A model generated the notes under the pieces. It did not search any database. It was not told the DNA's origin and saw nothing but the letters and a program-made list of their open reading frames with translations. From contig OX388350.1 of the NCBI GenBank assembly GCA_947579665.1, positions 2,852,001 to 2,916,000 on the forward strand: a stretch of 64,000 bases of DNA, read 5' to 3'. The translations under genes and the position numbers were made by a program. This document shows positions 22,441 through 34,727 of this stretch, piece after piece (the stretch's first letter is position 1; each line of letters starts with the position of its first letter). Origin of the DNA: Sympetrum striolatum. Lineage: Eukaryota > Arthropoda > Insecta > Odonata > Libellulidae.

Positions 22441-22991
22441 ATAAAACCTTGTTGAACGTTATTTTCCACCAGTTTCACTTCATTAAACATTGTTTTATCA
22501 TATATTATACGTTAGTAATGAATGTTATAAAGTAAAAAGTTTCTAATTCCTTTCTTACTTGACATATATAAATAGTATAACCATGGAAACTGAGATTACA
22601 CCAAACAAAAATAAGTTTTTCCATTATCTATGTTAAATAAGTGACAACTGTTCCAATATTTGTGATATTACTGCAGGAACAAAGGATCTACCCCGTTAAT
22701 TATTTTAATAGAATTTATATATATACTTTGGTAATTAATCGTAGTTATTTCCTCGCATTGGTAATTTCTTATAAATAGTCTCTAAATTCATCCACTGAAA
22801 AATAGTAGGGTTTCCATAAGGTTGAACAGGCCCTTTCGAACTCGGAGTGACGTTCATTCGGAAGCGCCGGAAATCCAATTTGTTGACTTCTTTATCTAAA
22901 TTGAGCACAATTTGAAATGAGGAAAGAGTCGCATTCGGTAAAAGTGATCGCGGATCGTTGGTGAAATTTTGTCAAAAGGAGGTTAATTTAA
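22441..22991. other. no supported gene
   Basis: AT-rich, nothing recognisable. Confidence 0.55.
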
Positions 22992-23065
22992 AAATGAAAA
23001 ACAAACTTGGTAATTTCCACAATAAAAAAATTTATTGTGGAAATTACCAAGTTTGTTTTTCATTT
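22992..23065. repeat. perfect 35-bp hairpin with a 4-nt loop
   Basis: 22992-23026 is exactly reverse-complementary to 23031-23065, with an AAAA loop. The perfection and the tiny loop are unlike a microRNA precursor. They suggest a recent fold-back duplication, a miniature foldback element or an assembly/amplification artefact. Confidence 0.85.
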
Positions 23066-26000
23066 ATGATGTTGTTCCACGAAGTATGGCCAGATAGCTT
23101 AGACGTTAAATTAAAGATTTCAAATTATATCTATTTATACAAAATTAGTAAACGAATCCGCAACTGCGTAAATCCACACGCTAGATAGTTTGAGAGAACA
23201 AATTAAGCAGCTTCTTTCATACTTTTAAATATTTATTATCCATAAAAACAAGAATAAATAATTGATGCAGTACCTTGTATTTCATTGGATATTTTAATTT
23301 GAAATTTAAGTGGCGACGAGTTTCTTGAGCTTTCTCATCAAAAACAAATTTTTATTACTGCATTTTGTTACTGAGTAATATTATTATAAATGGTTGTCTT
23401 CTAGAACTATATCCAAAACTCTAGAAGGCCCCACGTAGCCCGCGATTCGTATTGTACGCAATTCTGATCAAGAATGTTAACGATGCGCATAATTGATTCC
23501 AGCCATTGACGCTGTAGATATTCATAGAGCTTCAAATGACAGTTTTGTGCGTCGCACTCGAAATTCTTACAAACGTGCACTAAAGTGCGCGGATGAGTGA
23601 GTCGCAAAAACACTTCGCCCCTTCGGAGCCGTCGCTCGGATACGGGTGTTTTTCCCGGCATGCAACTCTCGCTGCATTATAGATCAGACCGACTTTCCCG
23701 AACAAGTTGTGGCGTTTCCAAATCCATGGTTACCCGATAAAACTCGGTGACCGGAGGAAAAATACTTCCTCGAAGTTTTAAATATTTGAAAAGAGGTGAA
23801 AAATTAAAGGGATTCAGACAGCCTTGGCGAGCCATTGCTGTCCCCGACAGCTCGTTTACATTACGGGGAAAAAGATCTGCTTTCTCGATGTCTGCATCAA
23901 CATTTCGCAGTTTATTGTATACGCTGGTACTGCATGAAGGGATCTAGGAATTAATTATAAGGTTCATCTAATCATCATTTTCTTTCTATTTCATTGTTTT
24001 ACCTAGACATAAAGATTTTCAATGTTTATAAATGAATTGGAAAGTTTACTAGGATTTCGGCTGTAAATCTGGAAAGACGTTGTTATTTCCATTATTGGAT
24101 TCTTTGGTTGGTAGACTCAACTAATTTCTACCCAACCAACCACTCAGCATTATGTATACCATTACAGAAATAAAGAAACTGTTTATAGGAATTAATTTGT
24201 TCTTTTACGCAGTATTAATTACTGTATTCAGAAGGAGACTAATCCTGTTTGTGGGAATTTTAACTGTCTTAGGAACCGAGTAAAATAGTTGGACCCGGAT
24301 TTAGGTTTTTGTCTCGTTAAAAGTACATATATAATTGATTGTAATACCCATCGATATTATTTCTTAGTGACGTTATGTTATGGATGTTTGTTGCGCCTCC
24401 TTCAGTTTACGAAAGAAATTTATATATTCACACAACTTCGAACGCCTGTCTCCTTTAATACGTCTTATAGAAATAGAATAGAAATCATTTCGTTGTTTTG
24501 AATTAGACTCATTACGCTTTGCAATTACATTTGTTTTCCTGCACTTAAGTTTGACTTTAAACAGTTTAATCTATGCAACACCTACTCAAAAAGTGTGGTT
24601 TGATGGTTTCGAATTTATTGAATCATTTCCTTCGTCGAAAAAGGTTCTCCATCCAAAGTTCACTTCTCCTTGGCAACGTTGGGGAATTCACTCTTTACTT
24701 ATTAAAGAGCAGTAAATGTACCAAAATGGAGAGAATGCCTCCACATCCTGTTCATTGTTCATTCCACTCTAAAAGTGTGAATTTTTCTCTCCTAAGGTTT
24801 TAATTCAGTCGGAATTTGATTTCGGCTCAATTATTCCCCGAATATGGACTTCTCGTTAAAATGTTTTTCCAAAAATGGGAATTTATTTAAAAGAAATGAT
24901 TTTAAATGGAGTTTTGTGTTTCGGGCGCAGAATCAATGACAAAACCGATTTGCGTCGCTTATAAATTATGTACGTCGTGGTTTCAAATTTCGTCGGTTTA
25001 TTCTTATTAATTTTGCAGCTGTGATTCATTTCTAGGTGCGACGTCATATTTTGTGGAAACGCTAACTGAGATTTATTTTATTCCGCGTAATTCGCTAGAG
25101 TTTCCGATAAAAAAAACACCATTTTCGATCGCTCGTTTCATCGATCGAGCATTTCCGTTTGCCTTTAAACTGAGCGAATTATCGCCTCTCTGGGAATTGG
25201 AATTAATCCCATTTTATGAACGAATTTTTCAAGGCTGCCGAAAATTTCGGATGCGAAAATTCACTTTGGACGTGCGCACTCATCAACTTCGGGGTCTGAA
25301 GATTAGATTGGCTTTCGTCATTTGCTCTAGTGCATCCCTCACATACCTTATCTTTGTGCTAAGAGGAGGAGTTCTTATGGAGCACGCCTCTAATTATAAT
25401 GAGAGCCGGACTCGATGTCTGTTGCTTCTACCGCAGCTGGATGAATGAAATGTTAGTAATCTGTCTCTTGGTACAAGATAGAGAAAAACATATTCGTTGT
25501 CTACTTTTGTTATAGTCTTGTTCCTGGCTGTGATTACGAGAAAGCCTCTTAGGCTTGGCTACCCTTTAGTCATGTGGGCAGCGTGTTCTGCTTTGGCGAA
25601 AGCGGTCCCGGGATCGTTTCTCGGTTGAAGCACACGTGCGAAATGACCTAAGCTGTCGAATCACTTTTAACAATGATACTACTAATAGCATCTTAGGCGT
25701 GAGTGATGCTGAATAATCTTAAGGTCTCATTTAATAAAACTTTGGAAAAGTGTTTCGCATAGTCATTGTGCTTCACACCTGTGCTATTCTGAATCGGGAA
25801 GAAAGGCCCACCTCTGATAGATCGTTAATGTCAGAGGAGGCAAGGATCCAATATTCTTTCGGAATGAACATTCAGCAGATAGACTCGAGTTGTATATTAC
25901 GTATTCTATTGTAGTCACTTTGGTATCTTAATTAAAATAAAAATTTATAAACTAAATGGTGCCTAAATTTGTTCTAAAATTGGTTTTGGTTGGATTTGGT

Positions 26001-29000
26001 TTCTAAAATGTCGAAAACGTAATTGTTCCGTATCAAAACGTGGCTTCTCATTTCCTCCTTTATAATTCTATGCTTTTCTGCGTCAATATTTCACTATATT
26101 GGCATTACTTCTTTAATATTCAACCGCATGTATTGTGTAGCTCATTTTGTCCTTGAATTCCCCTCTATTTTCCCTCGTATCCTACCTTCCTTAAATTTCT
26201 CCATCGATCCATCTCAATATTTGACAGAATTATTCCCATCTATTTTGAAAATAAATGCCATTTTTCGAAACCGCATTCAGCGGTTCTTCTTTTTTCTCTA
26301 TCCAGTCCACCCCTGTCTCGCATCTCAAAGATCAATGTCGTCAATAAACTCTATCACATAATAGTGAAGATTAATTACTCTCGACAAGGTTGACAAACTG
26401 AAGATGTCTTTGGGGAGTGATGTTATTTGGCAATATTTGATGGCTGAGGAGGAATTGATTTAATTGTAGTATGGAACAGTTGTTAGTTAAATAAACTCCT
26501 ATTTGTATCGTTAGAATTGACTGTGCTCGAAGCCCACCTGGTGCTCTGCTGCACTTCCTGTATCCGTCTCATGAGAGAGTGACTCTTGAATGTTATTGAG
26601 GGAATTAAAGCAATGAGTTAATTAAGTGTGCGGAAGAAGAATCTTTTTCAGGCATTCATCCGATAGATGTCCTCCTCGGAAGGGCAACGTTCACATTTTC
26701 TTCAGGAAGCGAGGGGCATTCTGGGAAATCTCTCCCTTAATGAGCCATTTTCTGAGAAAACTTGAGAATTTAAGATGTTGTTTTTCGATTGGTATACAGC
26801 ATAACACATCCCCATCATAAAGATGATCACAAAGGAATGTTAACATGTCTAATTATGAAAAGAAAAAGTCGCTTTTGTTCACCTATCGAATTACGGAACA
26901 GCTCCAGGGCTCGCCTTCCTCTGGCGAAGCGAACGGATCTTCGCGTTGGAGGAGCTCTTCTCAGTTTACTGCCGCCGTTCCTCATGTTCGTACTACGCTT
27001 CTGCTTTTCCTTGTTCACCCTTTTATAAAACGAATGCTCGTATAGTTCAACAGTGGGGGAAATACGTACACGGAAGTTTACGCATCCCTCGGAGAAGTAC
27101 ACGAAGGATGTCGAGAGAAGATGTCCGTGAGAAGTCACTTCGCTTTTATGCTACTTTTTAGTGCCAACAATGTTTTTGTAGGATTTCATGCTCTAGAATT
27201 GAAAATCAAACGGATGAAATACTAATGCCTTTATCGTTATCTTGGTAAGGCTTATAATTGCGGGTAACATACACCTGCGCACCTTCGACCCTGGATACAA
27301 CCCGGTTCATCTACCCCTTGCATCGCAGAACATTCACTTCTTAGTGGTTGCCAGATTATAATATTCGTTCTCTCCATTTTATTTAAAATTCAAAACAAAA
27401 TAATTACGCGACTCAAATGTTAGGGTCCACTTCTCAAGATTAACAATAAGTGTGTTCCAGCTAATAATATGTGCCTTAAGAATCACTGTAGAGTGTGTTT
27501 TTTGTAAGAGGTGAGGATCAATCGCACAAACAGATTTGATATACGGCTAATGCTACATCTAATTTTAAGGAGGAGAATGTTGAAATGTGCGTAATTGGGA
27601 AATAATCATGGAGGTTGTATTTGCAGCATAGACAATGTTCCGTAGATCGTCCTAGATTACCTCTATTGATTGCCACATCATCCTTCTAATTTTATGGGAA
27701 ATTCAGGGAAAAGTAATGAGGTAGTGTTTAGTAAATGCAGATAACTTATTATGTAATACCCCACATGCATAAATATTTATGTAGCAAACACACTCTACTC
27801 CTTTTGGAGGTAAAAGTTCAAGGATTTCAGTTAATTGACCACACTCGCAAGACGTCTACCATTGATTGGCTTTTAGTTCTTAATAATAGACAGATAATTA
27901 TATTAATTTGATTGAAATTACAATTGCATGCCGATATGTAAATATCTGTTGTGTCTCGGATACCTTTTTCCCCCTCTATCAATAACTTCCATACTTTCAT
28001 GTATTCTCTATTGTAAATCTGATTAATATATTCCTAATCGCATGAAGTCAGCTTTTCCAGGCACACCTCCATTTATTACAGTTTATATTGTCATAATATA
28101 TCGCATACGCTATTTGATTTTTACTTTTCTTTTACCTAGGGAACAAATAGCCATAAAACATTTCCTGGTAATGTTATTGAATTGATTTTAGTTATAATTA
28201 TTTCAATTGTTAAGATATTAAGAAAATAAAAGTAAACCTCAGTTAATAATCGTGCAATATTTTTAACGTGAGAGATTATGGATTGTAGGGCATCAAACAA
28301 CTCTCTAATGGATAAATATTAATCATTATCAAAGCGTATGTATTTAATGTTTGATGCTTTCAGAACCGTCATTTATTCACAATAGAAACAAAATAGGTTC
28401 CAAAACCGATCCTTGCGGCACGTCTCTCTAAATGGATAGCCACGAGTATAACTCATAATCTAATAAACGTAATACCATTCCATACCTTTCTATACTTTCA
28501 AATTTGATTCCCTTCATGCGTCCATTCATCTCTCCGTGTATTGCCTTTTGTTTTTCCGAGAGCATTGTTCTTGTTCGTTGTCATGGCGAATGTGATACAA
28601 ATGCATTAGTTCCGCTCCAGCGGGACTTAGTATCATTTCTGCTGCCGCAGTGCAATAAAATTGATAGTAGAGTATCGGAAACATCAATTTCGACTACCCA
28701 TTAAAGAACAAAAAATGTTTCATTGAATCCGATTTCATCCAATTTCGAGGAATCGATATCAGAGGGTTTCAGATTGAAGGATGATTTACATCTGCAACGG
28801 AAAATGTGGGAAATTCTCATCGCGCGAGATTCGCAAAATTCGGGCCCCAATTAATTCGACCTCCACCGGGTTCGAAGCGTACGGCCCATTTATATTTGGG
28901 AGCGAAATAATTATACGGGAGGAGGGACAATAACTAAAGCGATCTGGTGGCGCATAGACAAAATTAGGGATGGAAATGACTGCGGAATTGCGTAACTTCT

Positions 29001-31957
29001 TGAATAGGAATCCCTCTCTCTATTCATTTCGAACTCATTTAGAGGAACACTGCGGATATCGTATTTAGCATGGCGTACGTTCTGGTGCAACACCACCTCT
29101 AATCAACCGATAACATTATCAAAGCATTTTTCAGACGCCTATTAAACCGTCACGGATAAAAAGTGTTGTATTCGATGGGATGCCTAAAATGGAGAATATT
29201 TTTGTATGATAATAATACCGCAAAACTGTAGCAAAATATTTCCCGCATTATAGGATTGAGCAAGGTCGATCGTTATGCTGTTTCAGTTTAAAGATTAATG
29301 GCTCAATTGAAATAGCTATCCATTTTATAAATATGTATATGGTCTATTTAATGAGTGCGAGTGATGTGAAATAGTATCACCACTTTTCCGCTCTCCAATT
29401 AGTATTAGTGACAGTGACCTGACCGAATTTATCTACGCTAAACCTTACAAATAAATTAATAAGTCATTTCGTAATTTCTACAGTTATAGTAAGTAACTAA
29501 TTACCAGATTGCCGTACTGTTAATCATAGTATTTTATCTATTGACATTTCATTTGGATGGTTTCTTGAAACCGGTCTAAAACAGTTGTTTTTACTGCAAA
29601 ATGACTCTTTTAGCATATTTACGCATAATCGTCTTTCTGAGGGTGTGTTTCTTTCTGGCTGTTTTGATAAAATTAATGAATCGTATTAACTTCTAATATA
29701 GTAAATGATTAATCAATTCTCGTTACCACAGAGACGTAGATTTTGCTATAATTTAGAAAATCAGTAGCTCACTGCCATCCTACAAAGCGGGGCTAAGAAT
29801 AATCCTTTTTAGATGAGGAACATTGGTTAACAGCTTCCACCAGTAGAACATCTGTGTTTGGTTGATTCCCTCCCAGGTTTCCAGGCAAACAACTCAAGGA
29901 GCGTTGTTCAATCTCAGTTCCTCGTCATGGCTGTCTGTATTGATACAGAGGCATAATGATGAACATGAAAGATAAAGTATCTATTATGTTATTCCCTCTC
30001 GCATTCTGCTATTTAGTTATCAATCTCATTTTTCCATAATACCTACTCCTTAATGCCTTCCTGTTTCTTCTCTGCAAAAGCATCTCACTTCATACTTCCT
30101 GTTTTGCTCATGGAACTACATAAATTCCTTTATTTTCGTCCTTCAACCAGCTGCTCCTTGATTTTTATTTTCCTTTAAGATCATCCAAACGGTGGGTCAT
30201 TTTAAAGTTTTTTAAATATTTTTGAAATTCTGAAAGTAAAAAGATATGATAATAGTAGTTTTATAATTTCATTTGTTACTGGGATGTTAAATTCAGTTTG
30301 AACGTCTCAACCATTCGATATTTTTCGACTCTGATTTAGTTTGAATTACGACTCGAGGATAAAATAAAGACGGTGTTTCTGCTTCCTTTATCCGGTGAAA
30401 TGTGTTTCGCGACTTTGATTACTGCGGCATTTCCGTAATTACTCTGAAGGTATTTTATAAATAGAAGGAATTCATTCCAAGCTCTCCCTAAGTAATTTCA
30501 GTATCAAAAAAGGGACAGACGTTTGAAGCTAGCGTATTTGGAGCAACTGAGTGAGGGCATAAACCAGTGTTGAGATAACCGTGCTAAATTTTACAAAGCA
30601 ATGAGTGATACGAGTCGGAACGGGGGTAAATTTGTTCAGAAGATGGACAAGGATGTAATGGGGCCAAAGGTAAACGGGGCATCGGAATGCAAGAATTTAT
30701 GGTTTCGGTTTGCGACCAAATATACTTTTATTGTTCGGGCAGCCGTTCCGTATGTTACGGCGTCAGAAAAACACATCAAATTTATATGGTTAATAAAATT
30801 TATTGTGTCAACAAACATTTTGGAATACAATATCTAATTTTGCGAATCTTTTTATGTGATTTATGATCAGTGATGAATGTCCTTATCCATAATCTTTATA
30901 CAATCAACATGACACTTCAAGTAGACAAAAATATTAATGCTTGGTTGTTTTTAGGCAAATCTTATCCAATTTAGAATGCGTAGCAACACTTCGTTCCGCA
31001 AAAATTCTCTTCGCTTAGGAAATTCGCCATCGGAAGTACAGATACTCTTGTAAAATATTCGAATAGAACGAGATTCACGTGGCTGATTAATAAATTTAAA
31101 TCAGTGTGTTTTTTACTTTAATTTATGTCTACGCAAGAAGTACTCGAGTTCATCTTCGTTGTAAGATCAAAGCTTGAAGAGTAAATGCACATTTTAAAAA
31201 CTTTAGTGAAACGAACGTTCCTGTTTAAACCTCAGGGGAAATATTTCCAGACCATTCGCGAAACAGATACTCCTTCGCAGAGAAGTTTTGCCATTCCAAA
31301 CGTACATCGCTTCCCATTTAGAGAAGAAAATCTTCTGGAAAACAAACGAAGCATGCACCGAGACTATTTGTCGCAATAAAAAAGTTCTTCGTAGAAATAG
31401 TTTCCTAACCTTTCGACGAACTCTGAAGTGAATGTGCGATTTTTCGTGCTCATTCCGGTTCCCAAAATCTTAATAATTAACGCGTTGTCGTGTCGATGTA
31501 CTCTCATTTACAGCGCTTTTATTTTGAATCGCTGTCGGACGGGATCGACAGTTAGTGCATTGTGCTCCGTGCATTTCGACCGCAGTTCTTTACCACTCGC
31601 TCTCTGATTTAAAATCGCCCTCCGAATGTGGCGACGCCAGTGGCAATGGAGCGACCGAATCACTTGTTCCAAGACTAAATATCAAAGTCATACCAATTGA
31701 AGTTGAAAGAACTTTTACCTTTGCTTCGTCCATTTTTTTGGGATGGAAAAGTTTTAGACTTTACTCTTTGGAATAAGTAAATATAGCATTATTTTCTTTT
31801 GCATTTTTCTAAGGCTTAAACTGCGTCATTTGCGATTATTTTCCGTAGTAGGTCGAATTTCGTCGTAGGAATACTCTTTCACTTCGGTCGTCATCATGCT
31901 CAGCGTAAATATTGTAATAATGATATTTATTAATACTGTAAATATGTAATAAATAAT
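23066..31957. other. long stretch with no supported gene
   Basis: Contains several GC-richer islands (23400-23760, 25060-25440, 26860-27130, 28730-28940) in which frames on both strands stay open for 60-130 codons. None shows a protein-family pattern or paired splice sites. No tRNA or rRNA seen. These islands could be regulatory DNA; comparison with a related genome would be needed to tell. Confidence 0.5.
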
Positions 31958-32029
31958 GTTTAGATTCAGCTGGTGTTTACACCCCCTGCCACACGCCGAA
32001 AGGCGGCTTGTAGGGTATTAATGTAGATG
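31958..32029 (+). mobile_element. solo non-LTR retrotransposon 3' tail, copy 1
   Basis: Runs from GTTTAGATTCAGCTGGTG through the conserved stem-loop (CCCTGC...GCCGAAAGGC...) to GGGTATTAATGTAGATG. It matches the 3' untranslated end of the element at 53895-54430 and shares its exact 5' boundary (GTTTAGATTCA) with the copy at 55039. No reverse-transcriptase sequence precedes it, so it is an extremely 5'-truncated insertion or a SINE that uses this tail. Confidence 0.7.
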
Positions 32030-32820
32030 CAAATTTTAGTTTTGTTTTGTCTGTGAGTCCAAATGCAGATTTTGTCCCTATCTGCGCTGAAATTTATTGG
32101 AGGATTTTGCGGTGTTAAATTATTTATGTTTACCCTTTTATGTGCATAGCTATAGTTCATTAGAGATAAGTGACTGAAATAGCAACTTTAATACAAGGTA
32201 GACAAGTTGTGACTAAAGTACTTGAATAGCAGTTTTCGAATTGATATTGTTTATGGACATTGTAGACTTATTGGTTGGTATTGAGAGGCGATGGTGTATG
32301 ATGCGAGTATAAAATTCATCTCAAATGAAAATAGTTGTAAGTGCTCACTTAGGGATAAATAATTTCGCATCATAATTATCTTACAGCGTCAATTACTTCG
32401 TGATTTATAACGTACAACATTCGTTATTTCTATTATATTTACACGAGTTTACAAACTGGTTAATCTACTCTGGGCTGCTAAAACTTCTAACAAATAATTT
32501 AGCAATAGCAGAATTTTACGCAGTCAATTTCATTTGGTTTTACATCTTACAAGAATTATTCCAATGGCGGTGTTAAGTCTAACCTAAGCTTCTTCGTACG
32601 TTAGAAGACGTCATCCAGGAAGGAATTACCTCCATCTGCGAAACAAAATCCAATCGAAAATGAAAGGAAATACGGAGGCAAAGTGAGCTGAAGTGGGATT
32701 AAAACTCATCTCGTATAAGCGTTTCGCTGGAATATAACTCAAACAGTATTATCCTGTTCGTAGAGATGACGTAGGAAATATTTTCCCTTCTCTAAGTTTC
32801 CTAAATTGATAATCTCCCTT
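32030..32820. other. no supported gene
   Basis: AT-rich, nothing recognisable. Confidence 0.55.
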
Positions 32821-32870
32821 GAATACGAGAAATTGACGAAAGAGCGAATACGAGAAATTGACGAAAGAGC
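32821..32870. repeat. perfect tandem duplication of a 25-bp unit
   Basis: The unit beginning GAATACGAGAAATTGACG occurs twice head-to-tail (32821-32845, 32846-32870) with no mismatch, so it is probably recent. Function unknown. Confidence 0.95.
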
Positions 32871-34685
32871 GTCATAACTCGCGAGCAACAGCGATTGAAT
32901 GAGATGTAATCATGAGGCGGTTTAATACCATCCGACGCTGAGGCGTATCAAACGGTGTCTATGCTCTTGTCGGAGCGTTGAGACAGATTTATGTGTGCGT
33001 TCTATTCTTCGCCAATGCAGATGCTGTGCCTTAGTTGTCACTGACGGAAGAAGGGATCAAACTATTCCTATCGTTCATTGCCATCGTGTATTGCTCTAGG
33101 AAATAATGCTGTTTTTAAGTTTTTTTTTAAGGTGGCGTGCTTAGTATTGTGGTAATAAAATGATATGTAGAAATAATATTCAAGAGTAATATGTAATCGA
33201 TGGAAATGCGTCCAATGCAGTCCAAGCGACGTGATTTCTTTCTCCAGTTTGTGATTTTCTTTCCGTCTTCTTTTGCTTCTTTTTCATAGCTTTGAACTAT
33301 TTTGTTGTATTTGCGTTTTCATTTTATTTAGGGATTTGTAAAATCTTAAGCGTATTTTCATCTCTCTTCTGGTAATCTTTTAACGCTAGGTGAAATTTTC
33401 CTCTCCAATCTTTAGTTTCGAAGGTGTTTCCATCCTATCTATTTTTATTTGTAAATACATTAAATAATATAACCTTGTACAATTTAAAGTGGTGGTGGTC
33501 ATCTTAGGTTCAATATAACTTCTCTTTTTGCACTTATGATCAGCCAAAGTAGCCCTAAGAGAGAATAATATCAATGGCGTGCACCATGAGAGTATTTTCT
33601 CTGAATACATATATAATAGTCTCAACCTTGCTGTGGTATCCATTTTTCCAAAGGCCTACGGAAGCAAGAGTCTGTTTTTCGATGGAAACTTTTTAGAAAA
33701 TCGCATCATCTTAAGATTTTAGGAAATCTTGAAAGCAGTTTCTTATGAACAGGTTCGATAACATTAATGCTTCCTCGATTAATTATGTATTCTTCGCAAG
33801 GGTGCCCTCCATGCTTTTCCAAGCGGGGTTTAATGAAGCAGGGCTGCCAACATCTAAGTTAGCAGTCCCGAGGAAGTGAAGATTACGATGATCTTTCCGA
33901 AAAGTTGTCAAGGAACAAGAATGACTGGACTCTTATTGGTTATTCCTGACCATAAAGTGGGTCCAGCAACTCAAACATCGGATGTTGGAGGTTTCTTTTC
34001 CGTTGTGCATAAGTTGTGAGAGGGAATTGGGGATGCACTCACAACTACTAAGAAGTGATTCAAGAAAGGGTCATTCGGAGAAATGTGATGAGGTACAAAT
34101 GCTGCCTGCGGAAATACTTTTCACAAAAATACAGTACCAATAATAATTTTGAAAGCAATCTGTATGTCTTTATGTAAACAATCACCCATTGACTCGCCAG
34201 GGTAAGAAACTAGCTTTGTTTACTCGAAATTCTTCTGTAAACTTTCCTAAAGTGTTAACCACTTTCACTTCTTATGGGTGAATCGTGTCAGTGCATGAAA
34301 ATTTGTTCCTCCGGCCGCTTAAGTCTTCATAATGTTGCATATCGTGTTAGATGTATACCGAGCAAACTCTTCCTCTCCTTTTCGGAACAGCTCTTGTCAC
34401 ATGATATCCCTGTGACCGTCCTTATCATCATTTTTCTTTGCTATACTTTCTTCATAAATGGAACATTTTCAATTTTAGTTTTGGCTCGGATTGAGAAAAT
34501 ATGTTTCCTGTCATCTTGTATTAGTAGCAGACCAGTATAATATGAAAGTGAATACGTTTCTGAATAATGCCATTCATCTTGCTCGTTCTTTGAGGAATAC
34601 TAATAAAAGTGTTACTCATAATGCCATTTGACTATACTTAAATGGATTTTCATCAACTGAAAGCAATTTAGCTTAGTAATGGAAA
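32871..34685. other. no supported gene
   Basis: No coding or RNA gene signal that I can support. Confidence 0.55.
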
Positions 34686-34727
34686 CTTATTTCACTCCTC
34701 ATCTTGTCAAGTAAGCCTCATTCCCTC
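34686..34727 (+). repeat. dispersed short repeat, copy B
   Basis: TTTCACTCCTCATCTTGTCA followed by AGTAAGCCTCATTCCCT, matching copy A in the same order and spacing. Confidence 0.48.

Noticed and set aside
25053..25448. 131-codon open frame in a GC-richer patch
   Set aside because: No ATG at the start, no recognised pattern; likely chance in a stop-poor patch.
26827..27161. Four overlapping 66-103-codon frames
   Set aside because: Open in several frames on both strands, the signature of local composition and not of one gene.
29560..29600. GAAACCGGT string as another retroelement tail
   Set aside because: Too short, with no further similarity to the 4.1-kb sequence.
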